Shown one piece after another: positions 16,837 to 24,697 of a stretch of DNA of 64,000 bases (positions within the stretch are counted from its first letter, which is position 1; each line of letters begins with the position of its first letter). The position numbers and the translations under genes are program-made. A model generated the notes under the pieces. That model was not told where the DNA came from. It saw nothing but the letters and a program-made list of their open reading frames with translations, and did no database searches. The stretch comes from Streptomyces griseus subsp. griseus (lineage in GTDB: Bacteria > Actinomycetota > Actinomycetes > Streptomycetales > Streptomycetaceae): assembly GCF_003610995.1 (NCBI RefSeq), contig NZ_CP032543.1:806001-870000 (forward strand), given 5' to 3'.

Positions 16837-17250
16837 CTAGTCGGGCGGTGTCTCGGCGGCGAGCTGGTTGTTGCGGTCGATCTCCGGCATATGTGTCTCG
16901 GCCCAGACCCGCAAGGCGGAGAGCGGTACTTCGAGGGAGAGGCCGAGCCCGGTGAGCCTGTAGTGGACGGCGGGCGGCACGGTGTGTTCCACGCGGCGCC
17001 CGGCCAGGCCGTCGCGGACCAGGCTCTGGAGAGTGACGGACAGCATCTTCTGTGAGATGCCCGGGATGCGGCGCCGCAGTTCCGCGAAACGAACCTCGTC
17101 CGGCGCCTCCTCGGCCAGCACCTTGACCACCATCGATGTCCACTTGGTGCCGATCCGGCCGAGCAACTGGCGGGTCGGGCAGCGCGGATCCAGCAGATCA
17201 CCACGCTCACCGGGCCGCCCGCCGGGTTCGCCGGACCTCGATGCGGTCAC
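16837..17250 (-). CDS. HxlR family transcriptional regulator
   Basis: A 137-residue winged-helix protein of the HxlR type. The N-terminal Cys (DPRCPTRQLLGRIGTKWT) is in the position used for redox or electrophile sensing in relatives such as YodB and HypR. The helix-turn-helix is FAELRRRIPGISQKMLSVTL and the wing is RVEHTVPPAVHYRLT. It starts with GTG at 17250 and is divergent from an alpha/beta hydrolase gene. The 101-base gap contains an inverted repeat, so it probably represses that hydrolase and itself (inference). Confidence 0.88.
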   Translation of the reverse strand: MTASRSGEPGGRPGERGDLLDPRCPTRQLLGRIGTKWTSMVVKVLAEEAPDEVRFAELRRRIPGISQKMLSVTLQSLVRDGLAGRRVEHTVPPAVHYRLTGLGLSLEVPLSALRVWAETHMPEIDRNNQLAAETPPD

Positions 17251-17289
17251 CCGGAGCTCACCACCTGAAAGGAAAGTGCCGTCTTGGGC

Positions 17290-17322
17290 TGACCAGGATA
17301 GTTCCCTAGCGTGACCTGGTCA
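17290..17322. promoter_or_regulatory. Candidate HxlR operator
   Basis: TGACCAGG and CCTGGTCA are perfect 8-base arms separated by 17 bases in the gap between the divergent HxlR gene and the hydrolase gene. The centre holds TAGTTCCCTA. Position and symmetry suit a dimeric winged-helix repressor. Confidence 0.5.
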
Positions 17323-17351
17323 CCCTTTCTCACCGCATACCTGGAGCCCCC

Positions 17352-18203
17352 ATGCCCGAACTGCGACGCGTCCTCGCCAACGGTGTCGAACTGAATGTCG
17401 CCCTCGCCGGGTCGGGCCCGGCAGTCCTGCTGCTGCACGGCTTCCCCCACACCTGGGAGCTCTGGACGGACGTCATGGCCGACCTGTCCGGCCACTACCG
17501 GGTCATAGCGCCGGATCTGCGCGGGTTCGGCGCCAGCAGTCGGCCCGCCACCGGGTACGAAGCGGGCACCCTGGCCGAGGACATCGCAGCGCTTCTCACC
17601 ACGCTCGGCGAGTCCTCGGCAGCGGTGGTGGCCATCGACGCGGGCACCGCCCCGGCCTTCCTCCTCGCCCTGCGCCGCCCCGGTCTCGTCCGGCGCCTGG
17701 TCGCCATGGAGTCCGTTCTGGGCAGGCTGCCCGGCGCCGAAGACTTCCTCGCCGACGGGCCGCCGTGGTGGTTCGGCTTCCATTCCGCGGAGCCCGGCCT
17801 CGCCGAGACCGTTCTGGAGGGCCGCGAGGCCGCCTACATCGACTGGTTCCTGCGCGCCGGCACGCTCGGCGACGGGGTACGCCCCGCTCTCCGGGACGCC
17901 TTCGTCCGCGCCTACACCGGCCGCCAAGCGTTGAGCGGCGCGTTCTCGTACTACCGGGCCCTGCCCGAGAGTGCGGTACAGATCGAGCAGGCGGTCGCCA
18001 CCGCCCGCCTCACGGTGCCCACGATGGCGCTGGGCGCCCGGCCTGTCGGTGCCGCGCTGGAACGCCAACTCCGTCCGGTCACCGACGATCTCACCGGACA
18101 CGTCATCGATGACTGCGGCCACATCATCCCGCTGCACCGGCCGCGCGCCCTGCTCACGCTGCTGCATCCCTTTCTGGCCGGTGAGGACACGAAAGCAGCG
18201 TGA
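17352..18203 (+). CDS. Alpha/beta hydrolase (Asp nucleophile type)
   Basis: A 283-residue alpha/beta hydrolase. The oxyanion segment is LLLHGFPHTWELW near residue 30. The nucleophile elbow reads VVAIDAGTAPAF, with Asp where esterases have Ser, as in epoxide hydrolases and haloalkane dehalogenases, although the usual His-Asp pair is Ile-Asp here. The catalytic His lies in HVIDDCGHIIPLHRP near the C-terminus. The ATG follows TGGAG. Divergent from the HxlR regulator, which suggests induction by a reactive or toxic small molecule that this enzyme degrades (inference). Confidence 0.82.
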   Translation: MPELRRVLANGVELNVALAGSGPAVLLLHGFPHTWELWTDVMADLSGHYRVIAPDLRGFGASSRPATGYEAGTLAEDIAALLTTLGESSAAVVAIDAGTAPAFLLALRRPGLVRRLVAMESVLGRLPGAEDFLADGPPWWFGFHSAEPGLAETVLEGREAAYIDWFLRAGTLGDGVRPALRDAFVRAYTGRQALSGAFSYYRALPESAVQIEQAVATARLTVPTMALGARPVGAALERQLRPVTDDLTGHVIDDCGHIIPLHRPRALLTLLHPFLAGEDTKAA

Positions 18204-18236
18204 CCGGAGTGGGGACAGACATGCGATACACGCTTT

Positions 18237-19016
18237 GAAGAGCGTCTCAATTCGTCCGGGGTGTTTCGTCAGTCGCCCAAGGTCAGCGGATTGAGGTCAC
18301 GCCGGGAGGCGTGTGAGGAACCGCTTGTGGAGTGCGATGTGTTCGGCCCCCAACTGCTGAGCGACCCGCATGGCCCTTGCTGACCGATCTCTCCAGAGCT
18401 TCGGATCAGAAGGTAGCGGCCGCGGTGTGGGCATCACGGCCGCACCACAAGCGCACCAGATCGAGCAGGGAACAGCGGGGTACCACGGTGTGAACCGTTC
18501 CGCGTTCGACGAGGCCGGCCCTGTCTTGACCGTTCGTTCAGGTCAATAGCCACATCAGCCTCAGCTGATCGCAGCTTCCCAAGCTGATGGTTCACCTTTG
18601 GACCCGTAACGATCAGGCATCGGGTCTGCCCATATCCGTCGGCATCTCCGGGGCCGACCTGCACGACAGCCAGGCCCAGATCCCGCTGGTGGGGGTATCC
18701 CGCCGATCCGCTCACGCCGTGGACGCCGACGGCGCAAGCCTGGAAAACTCCACGCCGACAAGGGGTACGGCTACGCCCACCTGCGGCAGTGGTTACGCGA
18801 ACGCGGCATCACCCACCGCATCGCCCGCAAGGAGCCGAATCCTCGCAACGACTGGTCCGCCACCGCTGGACCGTCGAACGCTCCATGGCCTGGCTCGCCG
18901 GTTGCCGCCGCCTCCACCGACGCTGCGAACGCAGAGCCGACCGCTTTCTCGCCTTCACCGGCATCGCCCGCGCTCTCATCCGCTACCGCGGACTCGCCGA
19001 ATGAGATGGCCTCTTA
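18237..19016 (+). mobile_element. Degenerate IS5-like insertion sequence with inverted ends
   Basis: A 780-base element with imperfect terminal inverted repeats. The left end is GAAGAGCGTCTCAATTCG (18237-18254). The right end, CGAATGAGATGGCCTCTTA (18998-19016), matches its reverse complement apart from a few gaps and substitutions. The interior carries a broken transposase (18587-19004); bases 18255-18586 show no intact frame. The right end supplies the stop codon of the adjacent TetR gene (TAA, 19014-19016), so insertion may have reset the 3' end of that gene. No clear target duplication was seen. Confidence 0.6.
18587..19004 (+). pseudogene. IS5-type transposase relic
   Basis: Transposase fragments in shifting frames. 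QASGLPISVGISGADLHDSQ contains the strand leading to the second catalytic Asp. The reading then moves to LHADKGYGYAHLRQWLRERG in another frame. It finishes with RLVRHRWTVERSMAWLAGCR, carrying the Glu of the DDE triad, and RYRGLAE at 19002-19004. At least two frame changes are required, and the N-terminal third is missing. It is similar in kind to, but not a copy of, the relic at 16.4-16.8 kb. Confidence 0.75.
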
Positions 19017-19625
19017 ACGTTCGGCCTGGATCGCGTTCTGGATCAGGCACCTCGCCAGCGCCTTGCCGTGGCCGAGAGGGTCCGGCGTCCGTCCTCGCTG
19101 GAGGCCGGCCATGGCTCCGTCGTACGCGAGCAGTACGTTGCCCGCCAGGGCGGCGGGGTCCTCGGTGGTGACGGTCTCCGCCAGCTGGTTCAGCCGTGTG
19201 ACGAGGAGCGTGGACTCCTCCTCGATCACGGCGCGAGCGGGGTGGTCGAGGTCGGGCAGTTCCGTGCTGGTCGCGAGGAAGGCGCACCCGCGGCCCGGGG
19301 TGTACAGATCCCGGTAGGCGGCGACGGCATCGAACAAGGCCAGGAGCTTCTCGGCGGGTGTGGGCGCGGCGTCCACGGCTTCCTGCCATACCTGTTCCCA
19401 GCGGTCCAGACGCCGTTGCAGCGCGGCTGCGACCAGGCCGTCCTTTCCCCCGAAGTGCGCGTAGAGCGTGGCGGGGGCGACGTGGGCGTGGTGCAGCACC
19501 TGATCGACGCTGGTGCGGGCGATGCCGTCCCGGGAGAAGAGCTCGTCGGCTGCGTCCAGCAATCGGTCCCTGGCGGACGGTCTGGCCATGGCCGCGGCGG
19601 TGTCCTGGTCCATGCCCTCCAGCAT
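19014..19625 (-). CDS. TetR/AcrR family transcriptional regulator
   Basis: A 203-residue repressor. The N-terminal DNA-binding domain is RDRLLDAADELFSRDG followed by TSVDQVLHHAHVAPATLYAH and FGGKDGLVAAAL. The C-terminal ligand domain is helical. It is divergent from an EamA exporter, 80 bases apart, with two palindromes in the gap, so it probably represses the exporter until a ligand appears (inference). The ATG at 19625 has no Shine-Dalgarno and lies at an operator, so the transcript may be leaderless; ATG at 19613 and 19589 are alternatives. The stop codon lies in the end of the neighbouring IS. Confidence 0.88.
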   Translation of the reverse strand: MLEGMDQDTAAAMARPSARDRLLDAADELFSRDGIARTSVDQVLHHAHVAPATLYAHFGGKDGLVAAALQRRLDRWEQVWQEAVDAAPTPAEKLLALFDAVAAYRDLYTPGRGCAFLATSTELPDLDHPARAVIEEESTLLVTRLNQLAETVTTEDPAALAGNVLLAYDGAMAGLQRGRTPDPLGHGKALARCLIQNAIQAER

Positions 19626-19655
19626 AACGAGCGTTACAGTGAAACGGTCGTTTCA
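19625..19655. promoter_or_regulatory. Two tandem palindromes, candidate TetR operators
   Basis: TAACG-AG-CGTTA (19625-19636) and TGAAACG-GT-CGTTTCA (19640-19655) are perfect inverted repeats, 5- and 7-base arms with 2-base centres, and share the inner ACG...CGT core. They occupy the gap between the divergent TetR and EamA genes. Confidence 0.6.
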
Positions 19656-19705
19656 GTGAGACCGGGAGGGGCGGGTGCCTCTCGCCTCAGACCGGAGGTG
19701 CGCAC

Positions 19706-20602
19706 ATGAACAACCTGACCGGCGAGGGACCTGCCCGTACCCGAGCGTTCCTCGGTGCGGGCCTGGTCCTCGTCAGTTGCCTGAGCGTGCAAGCCTCGGC
19801 AGCACTCGCCTCGACACTCTTCGATCGGCTGGGCGCTCCCGCCGTCGCCGGACTGCGGCAGCTCTGCGCTGCTCTCGTCCTGATGGTGCTGGTGCGTCCG
19901 AGGGTCCGTGGCCACACGCGGCAGGACTGGGCCGGCATGGTCGTCTACGGCGCTTCGATGGCCGTCATGAACGTGGCCTACTACTCCACGGTGGGCCGCC
20001 TCCCACTCGGCGTGGCGGCGACACTGCTGTTCCTCGGACCGTTCGTCGTGGCGGTCGCCTCGGCGCGCGCTTGGCGCGAAGCGCTTCTGCCTGCCGTCGG
20101 TCTGGTGGGCGTGGTCCTGGTCACGGAGCCCGGCGGGACAGTCGCGTGGGCAGGAATCGCCTTCGGGCTGCTCTCCGCGCTGGCCCTTGCCTGCTACACC
20201 CTCTTCGCGCAGCGCGTGGGCAGGGCGTCCTCCGGATTGGAGGGACTGACCGTGGCGGTCTGTATATCAGCGATCCTGCTCCTCCCCTTCTCCCTTCCCG
20301 CCGTCCCAAGCGTCAACGGATCCGACTGGGGCCTGGTCGCCGTCTCCGGCGTCGTGGGGGTGGCGCTCGCTTTCACCCTGGATTTCCAGGCCGTGAAGAT
20401 GGCCGGTGCCAAAGTGGTCGCGACGCTGTTCTCCCTCGACCCGGTGATGGGCGCACTCATCGGTGCCCTCGCCCTCGCCGAGAGTCTCTCCGCACCGGTG
20501 CTCGCCGGCATGGGACTGATCGTGTCAGCCGGTGCCATAGCGACCTGGCGTGCTGGAAGCCTCCCAGCTCCGCCGGTGCCAACCAGCACAAACCGCCCGT
20601 AA
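19706..20602 (+). CDS. EamA/DMT family exporter
   Basis: A 298-residue drug/metabolite transporter with about ten helices in two repeated halves. Features include PAVAGLRQLCAALVLMVLV in the first repeat, RLPLGVAATLLFLGPFVVAV, and LFSLDPVMGALIGALALAES in the second, a pattern like RhtA threonine/homoserine exporters. The ATG at 19706 follows GGAGGTG. It is divergent from, and probably controlled by, the TetR gene. An amino acid or small toxic metabolite is the likely cargo, which is inference. Confidence 0.85.
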   Translation: MNNLTGEGPARTRAFLGAGLVLVSCLSVQASAALASTLFDRLGAPAVAGLRQLCAALVLMVLVRPRVRGHTRQDWAGMVVYGASMAVMNVAYYSTVGRLPLGVAATLLFLGPFVVAVASARAWREALLPAVGLVGVVLVTEPGGTVAWAGIAFGLLSALALACYTLFAQRVGRASSGLEGLTVAVCISAILLLPFSLPAVPSVNGSDWGLVAVSGVVGVALAFTLDFQAVKMAGAKVVATLFSLDPVMGALIGALALAESLSAPVLAGMGLIVSAGAIATWRAGSLPAPPVPTSTNRP

Positions 20603-20779
20603 CTCGGAACGAAAAGGATCATCGGACGCACCCCACCAGCAGTCGCTCCTTCTGCCGGTAGGACCCACGAACCGCCATGCGGGACACGGCTCAAGAGGCC
20701 GGAGGTGATCGCCGGCTCAGGAAGCTCGCGCTGGTCGCGGCGTTCTCTTCCGGGCGGATCATCGCCGCAAGGCCAGGCG
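20603..20779. other. Non-coding stretch after the EamA gene
   Basis: No supported gene, RNA or repeat. It leads into a frame-broken hypothetical gene at 20780. Confidence 0.4.
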
Positions 20780-21116
20780 TGAGCGGTCGACGATAGCGGG
20801 GCAGGCGCAGCCGAAACCGACCTTGTCGCGGAACGCGCCGATGAGGGCGCCCTGGCCGTCGACCACGACCACCTCCGCACCCCACCCTCGGTCGAGGAGG
20901 TCAAGGAAGGCCGCATCCAGACCGTCCTGTCCGGCCGCTCCCTCATCGCCCTGCTCATCGAGCTGTGGGACACCCACCACGCCGCCGGAGGCGGACTGGG
21001 ACCTGGCTATGACCGCCTACAACCGCATCGCCGCCGAGCTCACCGGTGTCGACGGCGAGGGCCAGACCATCCGCATCGTCCTGGACGACGGGCTCCCCCA
21101 CAGCGACAACGACTGA
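20780..21116 (+). pseudogene. Frame-broken hypothetical gene
   Basis: Two stretches read like one small protein but are in different frames. DLVAERADEGALAVDHDHLR is followed by PPSVEEVKEGRIQTVLSGRS and LIALLIELWDTHHAAGG. A frame change near 20990 then gives DWDLAMTAYNRIAAELTGVD and IRIVLDDGLPHSDND with a stop at 21114-21116. Together they would make a protein of roughly 110 residues. I do not recognise the family. No good start codon is visible in the first part. It sits among mobile-element debris. Confidence 0.45.
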
Positions 21117-21339
21117 GACCACCACATGCACGTGGCGTTTCAGAAGGCGGGGGCGAAGCTCCGGCCGAGGTCCGGCACGCGATGGTGTGCGGGGAACGCT
21201 GCTGTACGTCTCATGGGCCGGAGCGTACGCCCGGCGAACCCTTGCGAACAGACCCCGGACCACGGCTCGAAGACCTCATCGAAACGACTTAGTGCTCCAT
21301 TTGCAGATCGTGATCAGGCGTCGTGAGACGCTGCCCTTC

Positions 21340-21717
21340 ATGATCGCCAAGCTGCAGTGTGTGGTGTTGGACTGTGCCGATGTCGTTGAGCTGTCCCGCT
21401 TCTACCAGTCGCTTCTCGGCGGTGTGGTGAACCAGCCGGATCCGCGGTGGTCGCTCGGCGAGAGCTGGGCGACGCTTCACACGGACGGTGGGCTCGTGCT
21501 GGCCTTCCAGCGGGTGGAGAACCACCAACCACCGCGGTGGCCGGATCCCGCTCGACCTCAGCAGTTCCACCTTGACCTGGGAGCCAAGGACCTGGACCGA
21601 GCTCAGGAAGACGTCCTCAATCGGGGCGCCTCACTGCTCGATGAGGGGGACGGGAAAAGGAGTTGGCGCATCTTTGCGGATCCGGCAGGTCACCCGTTCT
21701 GTCTCGTCCGGGACTGA
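21340..21717 (+). CDS. VOC (glyoxalase-like) family protein
   Basis: A 125-residue protein of the vicinal oxygen chelate fold, type II glyoxalase-like subfamily. It starts KLQCVVLDCADVVELSRFYQ, continues SLLGGVVNQPDPRWSLGESW, and ends with the strand IFADPAGHPFCLVRD that closes the second beta-alpha-beta module. Such single-domain proteins act as dioxygenases, resistance proteins or binding proteins; few metal ligands are obvious. The ATG at 21340 is used; an in-frame GTG about 30 bases upstream is possible. It is one of the few intact genes in this stretch. Confidence 0.8.
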   Translation: MIAKLQCVVLDCADVVELSRFYQSLLGGVVNQPDPRWSLGESWATLHTDGGLVLAFQRVENHQPPRWPDPARPQQFHLDLGAKDLDRAQEDVLNRGASLLDEGDGKRSWRIFADPAGHPFCLVRD

Positions 21718-21735
21718 CAGGAGACACCGCAGGGG

Positions 21736-21790
21736 TGCGGCCACCGTCTCATGGTGAGTTGTGTGGACTGACGATGAGACGGTGGCTGCA
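21736..21790. repeat. Long inverted repeat at the edge of an IS701-type fragment
   Basis: Arms of 17 bases (21736-21752 and 21774-21790) match at 16 positions around a 21-base loop; the core is CCACCGTCTCAT / ATGAGACGGTGG. It spans the start of the IS701-like transposase fragment, so it may be part of an insertion-sequence end, or a terminator for the VOC gene that ends 19 bases upstream. Confidence 0.5.
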
Positions 21791-21934
21791 GGCCACGGCA
21801 TAGATCCCGCCCGGTGGCGGGAGGCGTTCGCGGTGGCCATGAGCCGGATCGCGGGCCGGTTCAGCCGCTACGAACCCCGGCTGCGGGCCGGGCGGTTGGT
21901 GCTCGCACTGCTGTCGAACCCGCCGCGCAGAACG
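21761..21934 (+). pseudogene. IS701-type transposase fragment (N-terminus)
   Basis: About 58 residues resemble the start of IS701-family transposases: IDPARWREAFAVAMSRIAGR, then RFSRYEPRLRAGRLVLALLS. Resemblance stops abruptly at NPPRR, where the frame runs into an unrelated hydrophobic sequence. The remaining 300 or more residues of the transposase, including the DDE residues, are absent. Confidence 0.6.
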
Positions 21935-22141
21935 ATGACCGCAGCACGCATGGCGGCCGCCGTGCTGGCCACATGGGCCACCCTGCTCTTGCTTCTACTC
22001 GCGCCGTCGCCCCTGCCGGAGCACTGGCGCTACTACATCTACTCTCCAGCGAGCGTGGGCCTGTAGCTGCTGACCATGCTCGTCGCCCCTGTCGTGGTCT
22101 GCATCGGGAAATGGCCATGGATCAAGTCGGGCGGCAGGTGA
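21935..22141 (+). pseudogene. Small membrane protein relic with internal stop
   Basis: From the ATG at 21935 the frame encodes a helix (AVLATWATLLLLLLAPSPLP), then HWRYYIYSPASVGL, a TAG stop, and a second helix (LLTMLVAPVVVCIGKWPWIK) before a TGA at 22139-22141. Read through the TAG it would be a two-helix membrane protein of about 68 residues. Family unknown; it is fused at its 5' side to the transposase fragment. Confidence 0.35.
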
Positions 22142-22323
22142 ACCTCTCCTTGCATACGAGCCCGCGCACTACCCCGTAACGCCTGGTCATCAATTACGGG
22201 ACGGCCCTTCGGGGTATTGCCCCGAAATGCCGGCGTGAAGCCGGTCGCAGACAGGCGAGTGTGATCAGGGCTCTGTGGTGGTGGGGCCCGTCTGTCATAG
22301 GGGGTGGCCACGGCTCAGTTCTG
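22142..22323. other. Non-coding stretch with a small hairpin
   Basis: No supported gene. TTCGGGG-tattg-CCCCGAA (22208-22226) is a 7-base stem with 5-base loop that could act as a terminator for the AraC gene transcribed toward it. Confidence 0.35.
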
Positions 22324-22365
22324 CTTGTGCTTGTGCTTGTGCTTGTGCTTGTGCTTGTGCTTGTG
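22324..22365. repeat. Seven tandem copies of CTTGTG
   Basis: A perfect hexanucleotide array, seven units, 42 bases, 43 bases beyond the stop codon of the AraC-family gene. No protein-coding frame through it is credible. Such arrays change length by replication slippage. Confidence 0.9.
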
Positions 22366-22407
22366 CTGAAGCAGCGTTCGACCGTCTGCCATGGTGCCGG
22401 TCCTGGA

Positions 22408-23325
22408 TCAAGCGGCGTGCAGACGTCGCCGCTCTCTGCGCCAGGCGCCAGGGGAGACACCTTCACGGCGGGTGAAGACGCGGCTGAGGGCGGTGCCGGT
22501 CTCGTAGCCCACCCGCACGGCGATCTCCTGGACGCTCAACGGGGTATCGCGCAGCAGGGTCTTGGCCCGGTAGAGACGCCATGAGGTGAGGTAGCTCAGC
22601 GGCGTCTCCCCGGCCTTGGCATGGAATGCGGCGGCGAAGGCGGAGCGGGACATACCGGCGATACGGGCGAGTTCGGCGACGGTCCACGTATGCGTGAGGT
22701 CGGCGTGCATGGCATTCATGGCGGCCGAGAGCTGAGGGTCACGGAGCGCGGCGAGCCAGCTGACGCTGCCGCTGTCGATGGAGGCGCAGCAGGCTCGCAT
22801 CGCCTGCACGAAGAGCACATCGGCGAGTCGGCTGGCGATCAGGGCGGAACTGCCGCCGCCCTCGGATGCTTCGGCGTCGAGGAGGTCGAAGGTGGCACGA
22901 AGTGACCGGCCGGCGGCGTTGCCGAGATCGATGCGCAGCAAGGGCGGCAAAGCGTCGAAGAGCGGTCCCGCGGCGGCGATGTCGAAGGAGAACCGGCCGG
23001 AGAGGATCACCGTCCGCTCACCCTCGCCGCTGTGCTCGGCGATGTGGGTCTCAGACAGCGAGTCGCAGTCTACGAGGGCGCGGCCCGGCGCGTCCTGGAG
23101 TGTGAACTCGACGTTGCTCTGAACCAGGTAGCAGTCACCGGCGACGAGCAGTTGCGGCTCGTCGAACGCCTTCGTACCGAGCCAGCATGAGCCCTCCGCG
23201 ACCAGCAGCAGCCGGGCGTAGCCGGGCGACCGCACGGAGATGCCCCACGGTGCGCCGACACTGAGCCGGGCGTACCGGGACGGTCTGATGCTCATGGTGC
23301 TGAGCACGGTGTCGACGAGATCCAT
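22408..23325 (-). CDS. AraC family regulator with cupin N-terminus
   Basis: A 305-residue transcriptional regulator. The N-terminal two thirds form a cupin-like effector domain (RYARLSVGAPWGISVRSPGY, LLVAGDCYLVQSNVEFTLQD). The C-terminus has the two AraC helix-turn-helix units, WTVAELARIAGMSRSAFAAA and LSVQEIAVRVGYETGTALSR. The ATG at 23325 is preferred over 23355 because GGGGCGAGG precedes it. It is divergent from an alcohol dehydrogenase gene, a pairing common in actinomycetes, and probably activates that gene in response to its substrate (inference). Confidence 0.88.
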   Translation of the reverse strand: MDLVDTVLSTMSIRPSRYARLSVGAPWGISVRSPGYARLLLVAEGSCWLGTKAFDEPQLLVAGDCYLVQSNVEFTLQDAPGRALVDCDSLSETHIAEHSGEGERTVILSGRFSFDIAAAGPLFDALPPLLRIDLGNAAGRSLRATFDLLDAEASEGGGSSALIASRLADVLFVQAMRACCASIDSGSVSWLAALRDPQLSAAMNAMHADLTHTWTVAELARIAGMSRSAFAAAFHAKAGETPLSYLTSWRLYRAKTLLRDTPLSVQEIAVRVGYETGTALSRVFTRREGVSPGAWRRERRRLHAA

Positions 23326-23409
23326 GACGCCTCGCCCCTGGACGATCAGTTGCAAAATTTGGACTCCAGGATACTGGTCGTCCAGCGCGAGCAGCCTAGC
23401 GTCGAGACC
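23326..23409. promoter_or_regulatory. Divergent promoter region, AraC gene / alcohol dehydrogenase gene
   Basis: An 84-base gap containing an AT-rich patch (GTTGCAAAATTTGG) unusual for this DNA, suited to overlapping divergent promoters and an AraC-type site. No exact operator can be assigned. Confidence 0.4.
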
Positions 23410-24396
23410 ATGCAGTCATACCGATTGAACACCGACCGCGCCCTCGAATGGGTTGAGGGACCCACCCCCGCACCCGGACGCGGGCAAGTCCTGGTCCGCG
23501 TCAAGGCCACCTCCCTGAACAGCCGTGACATGGTGATCGCCAACGGGCTGTATCCGTTCCCGCCATTGCCGAACCTGATCCAGCTCTCCGATGCCGCCGG
23601 CGTGATCGAGGCGGTGGGGCCGGAGACCACCCGGTTCCAGGTCGGCGACCGTGTGGTCAACTCGTTCAACCCGACATGGTTCGGCGGCCCGGTGCGGAAG
23701 GTGGGCCGAATGTACGGCACCGACATCGACGGCTGGCTCAGCGACTACGCCGTCGTCGACGAGCATGCCCTGGTGTCGATGCCCGGGCACCTCAGCTTCG
23801 AGGAGGCCGCGACGCTGCCGTGCGCGGCGTTGACCGCTTGGTCCGCCGTGGCCGGCGTCGGGCCTGGCGACACCGTGCTGGTGCAGGGCAGCGGCGGTGT
23901 GTCGCTGTTCGCGTTGCAGTTCGCCCTCGCTGCCGGCGCTCGAACCATCGCCACAACCTCCAGTGAGGCCAAGGCCGAGCGACTGCTCGAACTCGGCGCC
24001 TCCGACGCCGTCAACTACGCCGAGACCCCTGACTGAGGCTCCGTAGTCCGCACGCTCACCGATGACCGTGGCGTCGACCTCGTCGTCGAAGTCGGCGGTG
24101 CCGCCACCATCCCCCAGTCCGTCGAGGCCCTCGCTCTGCACGGCACCATCTCCCTGGTCGGCCACCTCGGCGGCGCCGGACAGGGCATGGACCTGATGCC
24201 CCTTTCCCTCCGCTTCGCCACACTCCGCGCGATCGGCGTCGGAAGCCGTAGCGACCTGGAAGAGATGAACCGCGTCCTATCCCAACACCGCATCCGCCCC
24301 GTGATCGATCGAGTCTTCCCCTTCTCCGACACCCCACAGGCATTCGGCCATTTCGCGCACGGCCCACGTTTCGGCAAAGTCGTGATCAGCCACTAA
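23410..24396 (+). pseudogene. Zinc-independent alcohol dehydrogenase, interrupted by one TGA codon
   Basis: A medium-chain dehydrogenase/quinone-oxidoreductase-type gene. It starts MQSYRLNTDRALEWVEGPTP, has the catalytic-domain strand VLVRVKATSLNSRDMVIANG, and the nucleotide-binding loop VLVQGSGGVSLFALQFALAA. After NYAETPD comes TGA at 24034-24036. The same frame then continues without loss of similarity (GSVVRTLTDDRGVDLVVEVG to FGKVVISH, stop at 24394-24396). Relatives have Trp at the stop position, so one TGG-to-TGA change explains it. The truncated 208-residue product lacks half of the cofactor domain. Divergent from the AraC regulator. Confidence 0.85.
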
Positions 24397-24697
24397 CGGC
24401 GCCAGGTCGGGAACCGGCCGTCGGTGCAGAAGGCCGGGGGCGTCAAGTACCTGACCGACCAACGGGTTGACCGCCCCGGCAGCAACCGCAACGCGCCCCC
24501 GCTCCCGAGTCCGGTCGCCGGTTCGATCGTCACGCCCGCCCTGCCTCTGCGGCACTGCCGCGGTAAATCCGGCATTTGCTGAGGCAGTTACGTCCGGTGC
24601 GCCGGTCTCACGGGCTTCTGCTCGAGACCGGTTCGGCCGTGCGGTTCGGCGGGGAGAGGATGTCAGGGCCCGTTGCGGTGCCGCCTTGGTGGCGTGG
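24397..24697. other. Non-coding stretch
   Basis: About 300 bases between converging genes. Open frames here have poor coding character, and I see no RNA or repeat I can support. Confidence 0.4.

Noticed and set aside
22324-22365. CRISPR-like repeat array
   Set aside because: The unit is only 6 bases and has no spacers; it is a simple tandem repeat.
24397-24697. Small gene between the dehydrogenase and the exported hydrolase
   Set aside because: Frames are short, Arg/Pro/Ser-rich, without start signals or resemblance.
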